A DNA stretch of 64,000 nucleotides from Pseudomonadota bacterium. GTDB taxonomy: Bacteria; Pseudomonadota; Alphaproteobacteria; Acetobacterales; Acetobacteraceae. The number at the start of each line of letters is the position of its first letter. The stretch's first letter is position 1. Under the pieces are notes generated by a model, which saw only the letters and a program-made list of their open reading frames with translations, was not told where the DNA came from and searched no databases. Position numbers and translations under genes: made by a program. The DNA lies in NCBI GenBank assembly GCA_021845595.1, contig JAJZVV010000007.1, forward strand, positions 1-64,000, written 5' to 3'. Of this stretch, positions 27,759 to 37,478 are shown in pieces.

Positions 27759-29858
27759 TCAGATGCTGCCGATGGTGCGGATGCGCGCGCGCGGGTGGAT
27801 TTCCGGCTGGGCGAGCACCGTCGTTGCCGGGCGCAGACGTTCGACGATGGCACGAACCTGAGGCCGCACCATAACGCTGGTCAGCACCACGGGCTGCTCG
27901 GCGGCATGGGCTTCGAGCATCGCGCGCAATCGCTGGGTGAACTCCTGCAGCCGCGACGGCGCCATCGCCAGGTGACGATCGTCCGGGCCGCCGACCATGC
28001 TCTCGGCGAAGCTCGTCTCCCATTCGGGCGACAGCACAAGGAGCGGAATGTAGCCGCCTGACCCGACATGGGCATCGCTGAGCTGGCGTGCGAGCCGGAT
28101 TCGCACATGCGCGACGATCCCGCCGATGCCGCGCCCGCCGCCCGCGGCCGCCTCGTGGATGCCTTCGAGAATGGTCGGCAGGTCGCGGATCGAGACGCGC
28201 TCGGCGAGCAGGGCCTGCAGCACGCGCTGGACGCCGCCGACGGTGAACTGTGCCGGGATGAGGTCTGAGACGAGCTTTTGCTGCTCGCGCGGCAGGTCGT
28301 CCAACAGCTTCTGCGTTTCCGCGTAGGACAGCAGCTCCGCCATGTTCTCGCGCACCAACTCAGTCAGGTGTGTCGTCAGCACACTCGGCGGATCCACGAC
28401 CGTGCAGCCGCGGGCCACGGCCTCCTCCTTGGCGGCGTCGGCGATCCAACGCGCCGGCAGCCCGAATGCCGGCTCCGTCGTGCGTTCACCCGGCAGATCG
28501 GGGACACCGCCGCGTGGATCCATCGCCAGCAGCATGGACGGTCGCACCTCGCCGCGCCCCGCCTCGATCTCCTTGATGCGAATGACATAGGCTTCCGCCG
28601 GCAGCTGCAGATTGTCCTGGATGCGGACCGGGGGGAGCACAAACCCCATCTCGGCCGCAATGGTTCGGCGCAAGCCCTTGATCTGTTCCGTCAGCCGCGC
28701 CGAGTCGCCGCCGGCGAGCGAGAGCAGCCCGTAGCCGAGTTCGAGCCGGATGAGATCGATGCGCAGCGTCTCGCTGATCGGCGGCTCCGCAGCAATGGCG
28801 GGCCCGGCGATCGCGACCGTGTCCTCCACCGCGACCGGCGGATGCTTATGGCGCAGCCAAGCTGCGCCGCCGGCGATGCCGGCAAGGCCGAGGAACGGTA
28901 GCATCGGCAGACCTGGCATCAACGCCAGCACGGTAGCCGCACCCGCGGCCACCGCCAGCGGCTTCGGGTTGTCGCCCAACTGGCGGACCAGCGCCGCGTC
29001 CGCCGAGCCCTCGGTGCTCCCCTTGGTAACCACGATACCGGCGGCCGTGGAGACGATGAGCGCAGGGATCTGCGACACCAGCCCGTCGCCAACCGTCAGC
29101 GTGGTGAAGGTTGCCGCCGCGTCCGCGAATGGCATGCCGTGGCGGATCAGACCGATGGCGAGGCCACCGATGATGTTGATCCCGGTGATGATCAGCGCTG
29201 CAATGGCGTCACCGCGCACGAACTTCGCCGCGCCATCCATCGCGCCGTAGAAGCCGCTTTCCTCCTCCAGTTCGCGGCGCCGCTTCCGCGCTGCCCGTTC
29301 GTCGATCAAGCCCGAGGAGAGATCGGCGTCGATCGCCATCTGCTTGCCGGGCATGGCATCGAGGCTGAAGCGCGCCGCCACCTCGGCGATGCGGCCGGAC
29401 CCCTTGGTGATGACCATGAAGTTCACCACCATGAGGATGGCGAACAGGATCAGGCCGATGACGACGTCCCCGCCCATCAGGAAGCCGCCGAACGCGGCCA
29501 CGACGTGGCCGGCGGCGAGACGGCCCTCATTGCCGTGCGAGAGAATCAACCGCGTTGTCGCGACATTGAGCGAGAGCCGGAGCAGCGTCGTCAGCAGCAA
29601 CAGCGTCGGAAAACTGGTGAAATCCAGAGGCCGCCTAAGGAACAGCGCCACCATCAGCACCAGTACTGCGGCGGTGATCGAAAGCGACAGCCCGAGATCC
29701 AGCACGAAGCTTGGCAGCGGCAGTATGAGCACGGACAGAAGCGCGATGACGCCGAGCGCAAGCCCGACATCGCTGCCCGGCGCAGCGCCCCGCAAGCGCA
29801 GGCTGAGCCGACTGAGCTGGGTCAGGGGCGCCGAGGCGCTGGCTGTCGCGTCCGACAT
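27759..29858 (-). CDS. flhA: Flagellar type III export gate protein FlhA
   Basis: A 699-residue inner-membrane export protein. The N-terminal half has about eight membrane segments up to roughly residue 330, with the conserved FHIPEP-family stretch DGAAKFVRGDAIAALII. The C-terminal cytosolic domain (about 350-699) forms the nonameric ring that receives chaperone-substrate complexes, for example at PPSVLTTHLTELVRENMAELL. It is last in the fliF operon on the minus strand, 118 bp after flbD, so it may also have its own promoter. AAGG precedes the ATG. Confidence 0.97.
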   Translation of the reverse strand: MSDATASASAPLTQLSRLSLRLRGAAPGSDVGLALGVIALLSVLILPLPSFVLDLGLSLSITAAVLVLMVALFLRRPLDFTSFPTLLLLTTLLRLSLNVATTRLILSHGNEGRLAAGHVVAAFGGFLMGGDVVIGLILFAILMVVNFMVITKGSGRIAEVAARFSLDAMPGKQMAIDADLSSGLIDERAARKRRRELEEESGFYGAMDGAAKFVRGDAIAALIITGINIIGGLAIGLIRHGMPFADAAATFTTLTVGDGLVSQIPALIVSTAAGIVVTKGSTEGSADAALVRQLGDNPKPLAVAAGAATVLALMPGLPMLPFLGLAGIAGGAAWLRHKHPPVAVEDTVAIAGPAIAAEPPISETLRIDLIRLELGYGLLSLAGGDSARLTEQIKGLRRTIAAEMGFVLPPVRIQDNLQLPAEAYVIRIKEIEAGRGEVRPSMLLAMDPRGGVPDLPGERTTEPAFGLPARWIADAAKEEAVARGCTVVDPPSVLTTHLTELVRENMAELLSYAETQKLLDDLPREQQKLVSDLIPAQFTVGGVQRVLQALLAERVSIRDLPTILEGIHEAAAGGGRGIGGIVAHVRIRLARQLSDAHVGSGGYIPLLVLSPEWETSFAESMVGGPDDRHLAMAPSRLQEFTQRLRAMLEAHAAEQPVVLTSVMVRPQVRAIVERLRPATTVLAQPEIHPRARIRTIGSI

Positions 29859-29976
29859 CTCAAGACCTTGGCCGCACCGCGACGGCCCGGTGGCTTCGCG
29901 CCCAACTCATCGTTCGCCTCTCCGCGGTTCGCGCCGCGCCGGAACACCTGCCGCCAGGTTCTCTGCCACCACCGGT

Positions 29977-31341
29977 TCAGCCCAATGCGACAGCGGCCAG
30001 ACCGACCGGTGGGGGTGGCACCCGCGTACCCTGCGCCGCGTAGTCGCGCAGCTTGTTGCGCAACGCACGAATGGAGATGCCAAGGATGGTGGCGGCATGC
30101 GTGCGATTGCCGAGCGTGTGCGCAAGTGTTTCCAGGATGAGCTCGCGTTCGACCTGCTCCATAGTCTTGCCGACCAGCGCGGTGACAGGGCCGCCGGACA
30201 AGTCATTGCGCGCGCCGTCCGGAGCGGCCATGGCGGACGGCACCGCTCCCGGCAGCTCGAAGGCCCCGCGGTCGATCTCCTCGCCCTCGGCCAGAAGCAC
30301 CGCGCGATGCATCGCGTTCTCCAATTCACGGACATTGCCACGCCACGGAAGGCCGGCGAGCAGAGCGTGGGCCGCCGACGAGACCGGGCGGAACGGCAAG
30401 CCGTTCACCTCGGCATAGTGACGCGCGAAATGATCTGCGAGCGCGGCGATGTCCCCCGGCCGCTCGCGCAGCGGCGGAACACGCACGGCGATGACGTTGA
30501 GCCGGAAAAACAGATCCTCGCGAAATCGCCCGGCGGCGACCTCGGCCGGCAGGTCGCGGTTGGTCGTAGCGAGGAGCCGAACATTGATGCGCACCGGGGC
30601 CGTGCCGCCGAGCCGGTCGATCTCGCGTTCCTGCACCGCGCGCAGCAATTTCGCCTGGAGGCGAATGTCCATCTCGCTGATCTCGTCGAGCAGCAGCGTG
30701 CCACCTTCAGCGGCTTCGAATTTGCCGATCCGGCGGGCGACGGCGCCGGAAAACGCGCCCTTCTCGTGGCCGAACAGCTCCGATTCCAATAGTTGCTCGG
30801 GGATCGCGGCGCAGTTCAGCGCCACGAACGGCCCGCCGGCACGCCGTGAGCGGCGATGGATGTGCCGCGCCAGAACCTCCTTGCCGGTTCCCGACTCCCC
30901 GCTGATCAGGACCGAGGCTTCCGCCGTCGCCACCTGCTGGGCACGACGCACCGTGGCCGCCATCGCCGGATCCCGCACGATCAGCGTATGGCTCTCGCCG
31001 GCGGCGGCAGCGAGGATCGCGGCAATGAGGTCCGGATCCGGCGGCAGCGGCAGGAATTCGCGCGCACCCTCCCGGACCGCGCGCGCCGCCGCCTCGGCCT
31101 CGCAATCGACACCGCAGGCGACCACCGGCGCGGCGATCCGCTCGCTCGCCATCGCGCGCACCAGCGCACCCACGTCGAAATCGATGTCGCAGAGGACGAT
31201 GTCGACATGCGCATCGGCGCGAAGCCGCGTCAGCCCCTGGGCGGGATCGTCCGCCTGCTCCAGCCGCGCGCCGCGGCCGATCGCCATCCGCGCCGCCTGG
31301 CCTAGCTCGCCCGCCAGCGAACCGATGATCAGCACACGCAT
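29977..31341 (-). CDS. flbD: FlbD-type sigma-54 transcription activator
   Basis: A 454-residue NtrC-family regulator. The receiver (1-115) keeps the acceptor Asp52 but lacks the usual N-terminal acidic pair (it reads VLIIGS), so it is degenerate. The AAA+ domain (about 120-345) has Walker A GESGTGKE and Walker B GGTLLLDEI. The sigma-54 contact loop is GAFSGA instead of the canonical GAFTGA. The C-terminal Fis-type helix-turn-helix contains NRTHAATILGISIRALRNKL. It follows fliN in the fliF operon, as in Caulobacter. It is the likely activator of the -24/-12 promoters at flgE, fliK, flbT and 61643. Confidence 0.93.
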   Translation of the reverse strand: MRVLIIGSLAGELGQAARMAIGRGARLEQADDPAQGLTRLRADAHVDIVLCDIDFDVGALVRAMASERIAAPVVACGVDCEAEAAARAVREGAREFLPLPPDPDLIAAILAAAAGESHTLIVRDPAMAATVRRAQQVATAEASVLISGESGTGKEVLARHIHRRSRRAGGPFVALNCAAIPEQLLESELFGHEKGAFSGAVARRIGKFEAAEGGTLLLDEISEMDIRLQAKLLRAVQEREIDRLGGTAPVRINVRLLATTNRDLPAEVAAGRFREDLFFRLNVIAVRVPPLRERPGDIAALADHFARHYAEVNGLPFRPVSSAAHALLAGLPWRGNVRELENAMHRAVLLAEGEEIDRGAFELPGAVPSAMAAPDGARNDLSGGPVTALVGKTMEQVERELILETLAHTLGNRTHAATILGISIRALRNKLRDYAAQGTRVPPPPVGLAAVALG

Positions 31342-31351
31342 GGCTTGCCCC

Positions 31352-31678
31352 TCAGCCGCTACGATCGGCCTTGACGATTTCGGTCATGGTGACACCGAGC
31401 CGGTTGTCATCGACCATGACCACCTCGCCGCGGGCGACCAGACGGTTATTGACGTAGATATCGATGGCCTCGCCCAGCTTGCGGTCGAGCTCGACGACGG
31501 CGCCGCGACCCAGTTTCAGAAGCTGGTTGACCTGCATCGTCGCCTTGCCGAGAACTGCGCTGACCGTGACCGGAATATCGTAGACCGCTTCGAGATCGCG
31601 CGCTCCGCGCGGCGTATTGGCATCCGTTTGACCCGCTGCGGTGCCTGTGAGCTCGGCGAATTCCATTTCATCAGGCAT
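31352..31678 (-). CDS. fliN: Flagellar switch protein FliN
   Basis: A 108-residue protein with the SpoA/FliN C-terminal domain at about 33-105: YDIPVTVSAVLG, then LLKLGRGAVVELDRKLGE and VNNRLVARGEVVMVDD. FliN lines the bottom of the C-ring and binds CheY-P and FliH. The N-terminal 30 residues are a short linker. Its ATG overlaps the fliH stop by 8 bp and it ends 10 bp before flbD. No fliM is in the window. Confidence 0.95.
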   Translation of the reverse strand: MPDEMEFAELTGTAAGQTDANTPRGARDLEAVYDIPVTVSAVLGKATMQVNQLLKLGRGAVVELDRKLGEAIDIYVNNRLVARGEVVMVDDNRLGVTMTEIVKADRSG

Positions 31679-32363
31679 CGGTCGCCTCCTTCATCGCCGG
31701 CTGCATTGCCAGCGGCTCGCCGAGCAGTCCGAGCGGCGCCAGCACCGCCTCCAGATGCGCGCGGATCGACGCCGCCTCGCGCACGGCGTGGCCGTCCTTC
31801 CAGTGCAGCCGCGCGTCACCCTCCGCCAGCAGCGGCGTTGGCTGCACGTCGACCCGGGCAGCGAGATCCGGGTCGAACCGCGCCAGCTCCGCGGTGACCG
31901 CGGCCACTTGCGCCGGGTTGACCTGAACCCGCAGGCTCGGCTCCTCTTTCATCGGCGCCAGCAAGGTGCGAACCATGCTCGCGACCTCGGCATCGCCATG
32001 ACGCGCGCACAGCGCCGGCAGAGCTGCAAGCAGCATTTCCAGCATCAGGCGCGCCAGCGAGTCCGCGGCGGCCTCCGCAGTCCGCATGGCGATCGCATCG
32101 GCGTCCGCCATTGCGGCGGCGATGACCTCAAGCGCCGCCGCCACCCGCGTGCAGGCGTCGGTCCGCATGGCGGCTTCGCCCTCGGCCCGGCCGGCCGCGT
32201 GGGCGGCAAGCCGCGCCGCTTCGAGCTCCTCGCCGGAATAGACCGGCTCGGCCGCGTCCGCGGTGATCGTGTCTGCCGGGTCGATCTCTTCGACGTCGAA
32301 ATCCTCCTCGAAGAGGACGCCCGGAATGGCACGATGCTGCAAGGTCGGGATCGGTCTGCTCAT
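31671..32363 (-). CDS. fliH: FliH-like flagellar export regulator (FlbE type)
   Basis: A 230-residue protein in the position of Caulobacter flbE, between fliG and fliN. The N-terminal acidic stretch LFEEDFDVEEIDP and the long alanine-rich helical middle (coiled-coil-like, about 45-115) are followed by a C-terminal FliH/HrpE-type domain containing NPAQVAAVTAELARFDP. FliH binds the export ATPase FliI. The sequence is poorly conserved, as is usual, so context carries weight. The ATG at 32363 lies 1 bp after the fliG stop. Confidence 0.8.
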   Translation of the reverse strand: MSRPIPTLQHRAIPGVLFEEDFDVEEIDPADTITADAAEPVYSGEELEAARLAAHAAGRAEGEAAMRTDACTRVAAALEVIAAAMADADAIAMRTAEAAADSLARLMLEMLLAALPALCARHGDAEVASMVRTLLAPMKEEPSLRVQVNPAQVAAVTAELARFDPDLAARVDVQPTPLLAEGDARLHWKDGHAVREAASIRAHLEAVLAPLGLLGEPLAMQPAMKEATDA

Positions 32364-32364
32364 C

Positions 32365-33378
32365 TCACAGCACCATCTGCTCTTCCTTGGCGTCGCTGAT
32401 CTCGATCTGGCCTTGGGCGGCGAGTTCCTTCGCGACCAGGACGATGCTCGCCTGAGCCTCGTCGACATCGCGCAGCTTGACCGGTCCGAGTGCCTCGATT
32501 TCCTCGCGCAGCATCTTGCCGACACGCTCCGATACGTTGGCGAAGAACATCTCGCGCAGCTTCTCGGACGCGCCCTTGAGCGCGAGCGGGAGCTTGTCCT
32601 TCTCGATCGAGCGCAACAGGATCTGGATCGCCGGCGACGACAGGCGCTGCAGATCCTCGAATGTGAACATGAGAGACTTGATTCGCTCCGCCGCGTCGCG
32701 GTTCCGCTCCTCGAGCGCGGCAATGAAGCGGCTCTCGGCCTGCCGGTCGAGATTGTTGAAAATCTCGGCCATCATCTCGTGTGCGTCGCGCCGCGTGCTG
32801 CGGGCGAGGTTCGTCATGAACTCCGCGCGCAACGTCCGTTCGACGCCATCGAGAACTTCCTTCTGCACGCTCTCCATCCGCAGCATGCGCATCACCACTT
32901 CCATCGCAAAAGATTCCGGCAGCATTGCCAGCACCCGCGCGGCATGGTCCGGCTTCACCTTGGACAGGACGACGGCGACGGTCTGGGGATATTCGTTCTT
33001 CAAATAGTTGGCCAGCACGGCCTCGTTCACATTGCCGAGCTTGTCCCACATCGTCCGCCCCGCCGGACCACGGATTTCCTCCATGATCTGACTGACGCGA
33101 TCGCGCGGCAGGGCGCGCATCAGCAAGCGCTCGGTGCTCTCGAACGAGCCGACCAGATTTCCGGTCGTGCCGATATTGTCGGTGAATTCCTGACACAGCC
33201 GCTCGACCATGTCGGCGCGAACACTGCCGAGCTGAGCCATGCCCGCCGAGATTTCCTTGATCTCGTCCTCGTGCATGAGCGAAAGGAGCTTGGCCGCCTG
33301 GTCCTCGCCAAGGGCCAGCATCAGAATGGACGCCTTCTGAGGTCCGGTCAGCCCACGCAGGCCGTCGTTGCGGGCCAT
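32365..33378 (-). CDS. fliG: Flagellar motor switch protein FliG
   Basis: A 337-residue rotor protein. The N-terminal domain has [20 protein letters not shown] and binds FliF. The middle domain has the EHPQ-like site, here [14 protein letters not shown]. The C-terminal torque-generating helix carries the charged residues in [13 protein letters not shown] and [21 protein letters not shown]. Length is standard. The gene starts 2 bp after the fliF stop. Confidence 0.97.
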   Translation of the reverse strand: MARNDGLRGLTGPQKASILMLALGEDQAAKLLSLMHEDEIKEISAGMAQLGSVRADMVERLCQEFTDNIGTTGNLVGSFESTERLLMRALPRDRVSQIMEEIRGPAGRTMWDKLGNVNEAVLANYLKNEYPQTVAVVLSKVKPDHAARVLAMLPESFAMEVVMRMLRMESVQKEVLDGVERTLRAEFMTNLARSTRRDAHEMMAEIFNNLDRQAESRFIAALEERNRDAAERIKSLMFTFEDLQRLSSPAIQILLRSIEKDKLPLALKGASEKLREMFFANVSERVGKMLREEIEALGPVKLRDVDEAQASIVLVAKELAAQGQIEISDAKEEQMVL

Positions 33379-33380
33379 GG

Positions 33381-35039
33381 TCAGGACGCCTCCTGCGCCA
33401 TCCAGCTGCGCACAATGGCGAGCGATTCGTCCGGATGCTTATCGACCAGCTCCGTCACCTTGCGAATCGACGAGGCCCGCATCTGGCCTTCGATGTTCGC
33501 CAGATTGACCATGCGTTCATCGTCGGGGGCCCGACTGCCGGCTGGCGCCGGCAGCGCCGGCACGCCTCCGGGCGCCGGGAGCGCGCCCGAAGCCGATGAA
33601 CCTGCCAGCGCCGCCTGACCTTCGCCGGCCCGCTCGGGGGCGGCCAAAGCGGCGGGAGCGACCATCGTCAGGCGCTGGACCATCGGGCGCAGTACGGCGA
33701 GCAAGGCAACGAGCCCGATCACCGCGAACAGCAGGAGCTGTGCGAGATGGAGGAGATCAGCGCGCTCAAGCGGCAGCCCGAAGGCGGAGGCCGCCCGCAC
33801 CGGCGCATCCTCGTCGCCGGCGAAGCGCATGCTGACGACCTCGACACGATCACCGCGCTTTTCATCGAACCCGATGGCACTGCGCACCAGCGCCGTGATG
33901 CGCGCGATATCCTCCTGCGGCCGCTCGTGCCAGGCCGGCTTGCCGTCGGGCCCCGCGGCGCTGGTGCCGTCCACCATCACCGCGACGCTGACACGCTTGA
34001 TCTGCGGCTCATCGTGGACGAGCGTGCGCACGGTCTTGCTGATCTCGTAGTTGGTCGTGTCCTCCTGGCGCTGATCCTCCGAGCCGGTGCCGCCACCGCC
34101 GGCATCCGCATTCGGCAGGTTGTTCTGCACCGAGACGCTGCTGTTCGCCTCGCTGGACTTCGACTTGTCCGATGTACTCTGCTGGCTGCGGACTACCTGG
34201 CCGTCGGGGTCGTAGCGTTCCTCGGTCTCGCGCAACTGGTCGAAATTCATGTCCACCGCCGCCTCGGCGCGAACGTGGCCGGGGCCGAGGCTGCGCTCGA
34301 GCATTTCCTCGACCGCGCGCGACAGGCGAAGTTCGGTGGCCTGGCGGATTTCGGCCGCGCTCAGGGAGGAACCGCCCGGCCCCACCGGAGCGCCCGCGCG
34401 GGCAAGCACATCACCACGGCTGTCGATCACGGCGATGTTGCGCGGCTTCAGCCCCGGCACGGCGGCGGCGATGAGATTGAGGACCGCCTGCACGCCCTCG
34501 CGGTCCATACGCGTTGCGCCGGCCATGCTGAGGAGAACGCTTGCTTGCGCTTCCTGCTGATCGCGCTGGAACGGCTCGCGTCGCGGCAGGACGAGATGGA
34601 CACGCACGGAGCGGACCCCACGAATGGCGCGGATCGTCCGGGCCAACTCGCCCTCGAGCGCGCGGGTGCGCGCGATGTCGATTTCGGCCGGGCTCGCGGT
34701 GAGCGAATCGGTGCGGTCGAACAGTTCGTAGCCGATGGTGCCCCCGGATGGGAGCCCATCCCGGGCCAGCAGGACCCGCGCGTCCGCAACCCGGCTGGCC
34801 GGAACGAGAATCTCGGTGCCTCCGCCGCCGAGCTGGTGGGTGATATGGGCGCGCTCGAGCTGCTCGGCCATCTGCGCGGCATCGCGCATGTCGAGGTCAG
34901 TATAGAGCGGCGCCATGCGCTCGCTGCCGCCGTGCAGCGCCAGCATGGCGAGCAGTGTCAAAGTGCCCAGCCCTACGAGAGCGAGCGCGGCCAAGCGCGC
35001 CGCCCCGAGGGCCTTCAGCCCATCCAGCAACGCTTTCAT
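33381..35039 (-). CDS. fliF: Flagellar MS-ring protein FliF
   Basis: A 552-residue membrane ring protein. TM1 is at about 15-37, followed by the periplasmic ring-building region with [17 protein letters not shown] and [22 protein letters not shown]2 is at about 435-455. The cytoplasmic tail, containing [21 protein letters not shown], docks FliG. It opens the fliF-fliG-fliH-fliN-flbD-flhA series. Upstream (35040-35184) are a CtrA-like TTAC-N7-TTAA site and a GGCA-N5-TGCC palindrome. Confidence 0.96.
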   Translation of the reverse strand: MKALLDGLKALGAARLAALALVGLGTLTLLAMLALHGGSERMAPLYTDLDMRDAAQMAEQLERAHITHQLGGGGTEILVPASRVADARVLLARDGLPSGGTIGYELFDRTDSLTASPAEIDIARTRALEGELARTIRAIRGVRSVRVHLVLPRREPFQRDQQEAQASVLLSMAGATRMDREGVQAVLNLIAAAVPGLKPRNIAVIDSRGDVLARAGAPVGPGGSSLSAAEIRQATELRLSRAVEEMLERSLGPGHVRAEAAVDMNFDQLRETEERYDPDGQVVRSQQSTSDKSKSSEANSSVSVQNNLPNADAGGGGTGSEDQRQEDTTNYEISKTVRTLVHDEPQIKRVSVAVMVDGTSAAGPDGKPAWHERPQEDIARITALVRSAIGFDEKRGDRVEVVSMRFAGDEDAPVRAASAFGLPLERADLLHLAQLLLFAVIGLVALLAVLRPMVQRLTMVAPAALAAPERAGEGQAALAGSSASGALPAPGGVPALPAPAGSRAPDDERMVNLANIEGQMRASSIRKVTELVDKHPDESLAIVRSWMAQEAS

Positions 35040-35135
35040 GCGGCGCCACCCCTTGGGGCGCGCCCGCTATGCCTGTGCTGATGCGTCCAGCTCATGCGCG
35101 GCCTCCTGCCGTGGCACAAGACTGGCGGGTGTCGC

Positions 35136-35150
35136 TTACCGCCGGGTTAA
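35136..35150 (-). promoter_or_regulatory. CtrA-like site upstream of fliF
   Basis: TTAC-CGCCGGG-TTAA, one mismatch to TTAA-N7-TTAA. It lies about 100 bp upstream of the fliF ATG, and TTAA is rare in this GC-rich sequence. In Caulobacter the equivalent operon is CtrA-controlled. Confidence 0.5.
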
Positions 35151-35155
35151 CCGGC

Positions 35156-35170
35156 CGGCAGGAACTGCCG
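35156..35170. promoter_or_regulatory. GGCA-N5-TGCC palindrome, FlbD enhancer-like, at fliF
   Basis: CGGCA-GGAAC-TGCCG lies 5 bp from the CtrA-like site. It has the same core as the paired palindromes at 37479 and 61564. By analogy with Caulobacter, FlbD bound here could repress the fliF operon. Confidence 0.45.
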
Positions 35171-35184
35171 GGTGGGTCCCGCGA

Positions 35185-35871
35185 TCAGTTGCCCACCTGC
35201 TGGACGTTGCTCATGCTCGTCTGCATGGTGCCGAGTTGCAGCTGCACGGCGTTGTTCGCGGTCGAGACGCCGGTGACGGTGCCGTTGACGGTGAACGACA
35301 GCGCACTCGGGGTGGAACCCGTCAGCCCGCCGGCGACGGCAACGGTGTAGGCCCCGTCGGGCAGCGTCGTGCCGGAATCGCTCGTCCCGTTCCAGGTCCA
35401 GCTGTTGCTGCCAGCATTGGCCTGCAACGAAACATTGCGGACCGCCGTACCACTCGAATTGTAGACGCTGATCGTGACCGGCTCGGCGGTAGGCGCGGTG
35501 AACTGCAGCGAGGCGTTGCTGTTCTGCAGCGGCAGTTGCGTCGAATTCAGCGTCACGGTCTTGCCGACGATCGAGGAGGCCTGGAGCATCTCGCTGCCCT
35601 GTGTCAGCTGAATCAGCTGGGTCAGGCTGGTATTCGTGTTGATCTGCTGCTGCACGCCCGAGAACTGCACCAGCTCGGTGGTGAAGGCATTGGGGTCCAT
35701 CGGGCTGGTGGGGTCCTGATTCTGCAGCTGCGTCATCAGCATCTGCAGGAACGAGTTCATGTTGCTCGAAAGTGACGACAGGGCGCTGGTGCCGGATGTC
35801 GACGACGTGCTGGCGCTGCTCGATGCAGCGGCGGCTTGGCTCTGCTGGGCAGCAACTGAGGCGATGCTCAT
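35185..35871 (-). CDS. flgD: Flagellar hook assembly protein FlgD
   Basis: A 228-residue hook-capping scaffold. The N-terminal conserved block FLQMLMTQLQNQDPTSPMD and the following FTTELVQFSGVQQQIN are diagnostic. A FlgD Ig-like and Tudor-like region follows, with WTWNGTSDSGTTLPDGAY. It is exported through the flagellar apparatus and has no signal peptide. The Ser/Ala/Thr-rich first 35 residues fit an export signal. It is 50 bp downstream of fliK on the minus strand and probably shares its sigma-54 promoter. Confidence 0.96.
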   Translation of the reverse strand: MSIASVAAQQSQAAAASSSASTSSTSGTSALSSLSSNMNSFLQMLMTQLQNQDPTSPMDPNAFTTELVQFSGVQQQINTNTSLTQLIQLTQGSEMLQASSIVGKTVTLNSTQLPLQNSNASLQFTAPTAEPVTISVYNSSGTAVRNVSLQANAGSNSWTWNGTSDSGTTLPDGAYTVAVAGGLTGSTPSALSFTVNGTVTGVSTANNAVQLQLGTMQTSMSNVQQVGN

Positions 35872-35921
35872 GGTGCGGGTCCTTGCGCGACAATGGAGTC
35901 GTGGTGAGTTTCAGAAAGCGC

Positions 35922-37364
35922 TCAGGCGGTGATGTCGATACCGGCGCGCTGCCAACGCACCGGGGTCAGGGACATGGGCGCGTGACCAGCCCCGCCGAGC
36001 GCACCCACGGGAGCGGGGCCCGAGCCGCCGCGTCGGCGGAAGCCCGCCTCGCCCCCGGAGCCGGCGAAGCCGCCCTGCCCGCCCCCCGATTGCGCCAGCG
36101 AAAACCCCGACGGCGCGCCGGTGGACCCGGCCAGATTCTTGTCGCCGGTACCGGGCTGGCCCGATCCACTCTGACCGGGATTGCCGCCGGCAAAAGCGCC
36201 CGCCGCGGCGGCCGAACCCGGGCTGGTTGCGCTCTGCGCGGAGGCCGCCTGGCCCGCCGTCGCTGGGCCGGCGGTCATCTGGCCATCAACCGCCTGGGCG
36301 CCGCCGGCAGTGGCGAGCGCACCCCCGGGGTCCGCGAGCTGAAAGGTCAGGCTGCGCCCGCTCTGCGCGATGCCGGCGTCGCTCAGCGCCCGCTGCAGGC
36401 CGGCCTGATCCTGGACCAGCAAGCCGAGCGTCTCCGGCCTTGCCACCTGGACGGTCACTGCCACAGCCCCCTTTGTGTCCTGGGTGAGCTGGATCGTCAC
36501 AGTGCCGAGCTCGCGCGGCGTCAGCTGCAGCGTCATTTGTTGCCCGCCGCCCGGGGCGCGGGTGAAGGAAGCCAGCGCCTGGGCGACCTGCACGGAGGGC
36601 GCGGGCGTCGTCGGGCTCGCAGCCGGCGCCGGAGGGGTCGCCGGGGTCGTGGCTCCGCCCGGTGGCGCGGGAGCGGGCGAGAGCGCCGGGACCGTCGGTG
36701 CGGCCACAGACACAGCGTCGTGGGTCGCCGCGGCGCTTCGGCCCGTCGCGGCGCTCGCCGAAGCGGCGGACGGGAGCGGCTCCGCCGAGGGAGCCTGTGC
36801 CTGCAGGGCGGGCTGCTGGGCCGGAAGGGGGATAGCCGGCGGCAAGGCTGCCGCAGGGCCAGACCCCTCGGTCGATATCGCGGCCGCTATGGGCGGGGCA
36901 GGACGCTCCGTCTGTGCGGGGGCCGGGCCGGCGGGGATCGGCGCTTCTGAAGCCGCCGCTGGCGCGGACATCCCCTCCTGGGGCAGGGACGCGGCCGTCG
37001 GCACCATCGCCGAACAGAGGGCAGTCGCCGGCGGCGGCGCTGCGACGGCGGCTCCCTTATCGGAGCGACGCTTGCCAGAAGGCTTGGCCGGCGCTGTGCT
37101 TGCCGCCGTCGGCTTTGCGCTGGTCTCCTGCCCCGTGGCCACGATGGCGCTGGGCGGCGGCGAAGTGGGGGGCGCAGCGGGCCGCGTGGGCGGCTGAGCG
37201 GGCGTCCTGTTGGCCGCTCCGCCGCTATGCAGCGTCTGATCGAGCTGGTGGGCGAAACCGCTGCCTCCGGCAGCGCCGCTGCCAGGCGCGCCAGCCGGCA
37301 CCGGCGTCGCGGACGCATGCGGCGCGACGGCCAGAGCGGCGGCGGCAGGCGGGGGAACAAGCAT
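35922..37364 (-). CDS. fliK: Flagellar hook-length control protein FliK
   Basis: A 480-residue protein. About 270 residues of low-complexity Ala/Pro/Ser sequence form the molecular ruler. The conserved C-terminal FliK domain reads TLQLTPRELGTVTIQL and, after an interval, LVQDQAGLQRALSDAGI. A Gly-rich tail follows. FliK is secreted and switches export specificity via FlhB. The ATG at 37364 is preceded by AGGAATGGCTC; a longer frame exists upstream without good start signals. A sigma-54-type promoter lies about 48 bp upstream. Confidence 0.9.
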   Translation of the reverse strand: MLVPPPAAAALAVAPHASATPVPAGAPGSGAAGGSGFAHQLDQTLHSGGAANRTPAQPPTRPAAPPTSPPPSAIVATGQETSAKPTAASTAPAKPSGKRRSDKGAAVAAPPPATALCSAMVPTAASLPQEGMSAPAAASEAPIPAGPAPAQTERPAPPIAAAISTEGSGPAAALPPAIPLPAQQPALQAQAPSAEPLPSAASASAATGRSAAATHDAVSVAAPTVPALSPAPAPPGGATTPATPPAPAASPTTPAPSVQVAQALASFTRAPGGGQQMTLQLTPRELGTVTIQLTQDTKGAVAVTVQVARPETLGLLVQDQAGLQRALSDAGIAQSGRSLTFQLADPGGALATAGGAQAVDGQMTAGPATAGQAASAQSATSPGSAAAAGAFAGGNPGQSGSGQPGTGDKNLAGSTGAPSGFSLAQSGGGQGGFAGSGGEAGFRRRGGSGPAPVGALGGAGHAPMSLTPVRWQRAGIDITA

Positions 37365-37410
37365 GAGCCATTCCTGGATGCAAGAGCCGGAGAGACGGTG
37401 CGGCGCTTCT

Positions 37411-37427
37411 TTGCAAGAGGCGGGCCA
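37411..37427 (-). promoter_or_regulatory. Sigma-54 (-24/-12) promoter of fliK
   Basis: On the minus strand it reads CTGGCCCGCCTCTTGCA. GG and GC are exactly 10 bp apart and there is one mismatch to TGGCACG-N4-TTGCA. The -12 element is 49 bp upstream of the fliK ATG. Confidence 0.65.
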
Positions 37428-37478
37428 GCCGGAAGGCTCGGCATTCTGCGGGCGAAGGCAGGCTTGGCGGGCGCGGCT

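Noticed and set aside
35111-35126. TGGCACAAGACTGGCG on the plus strand, a sigma-54-like sequence in the fliF upstream region
   Set aside because: GG-N10-GC fits, but it points away from fliF, with no plus-strand gene for 2.5 kb, and the -12 element lacks TTGC.
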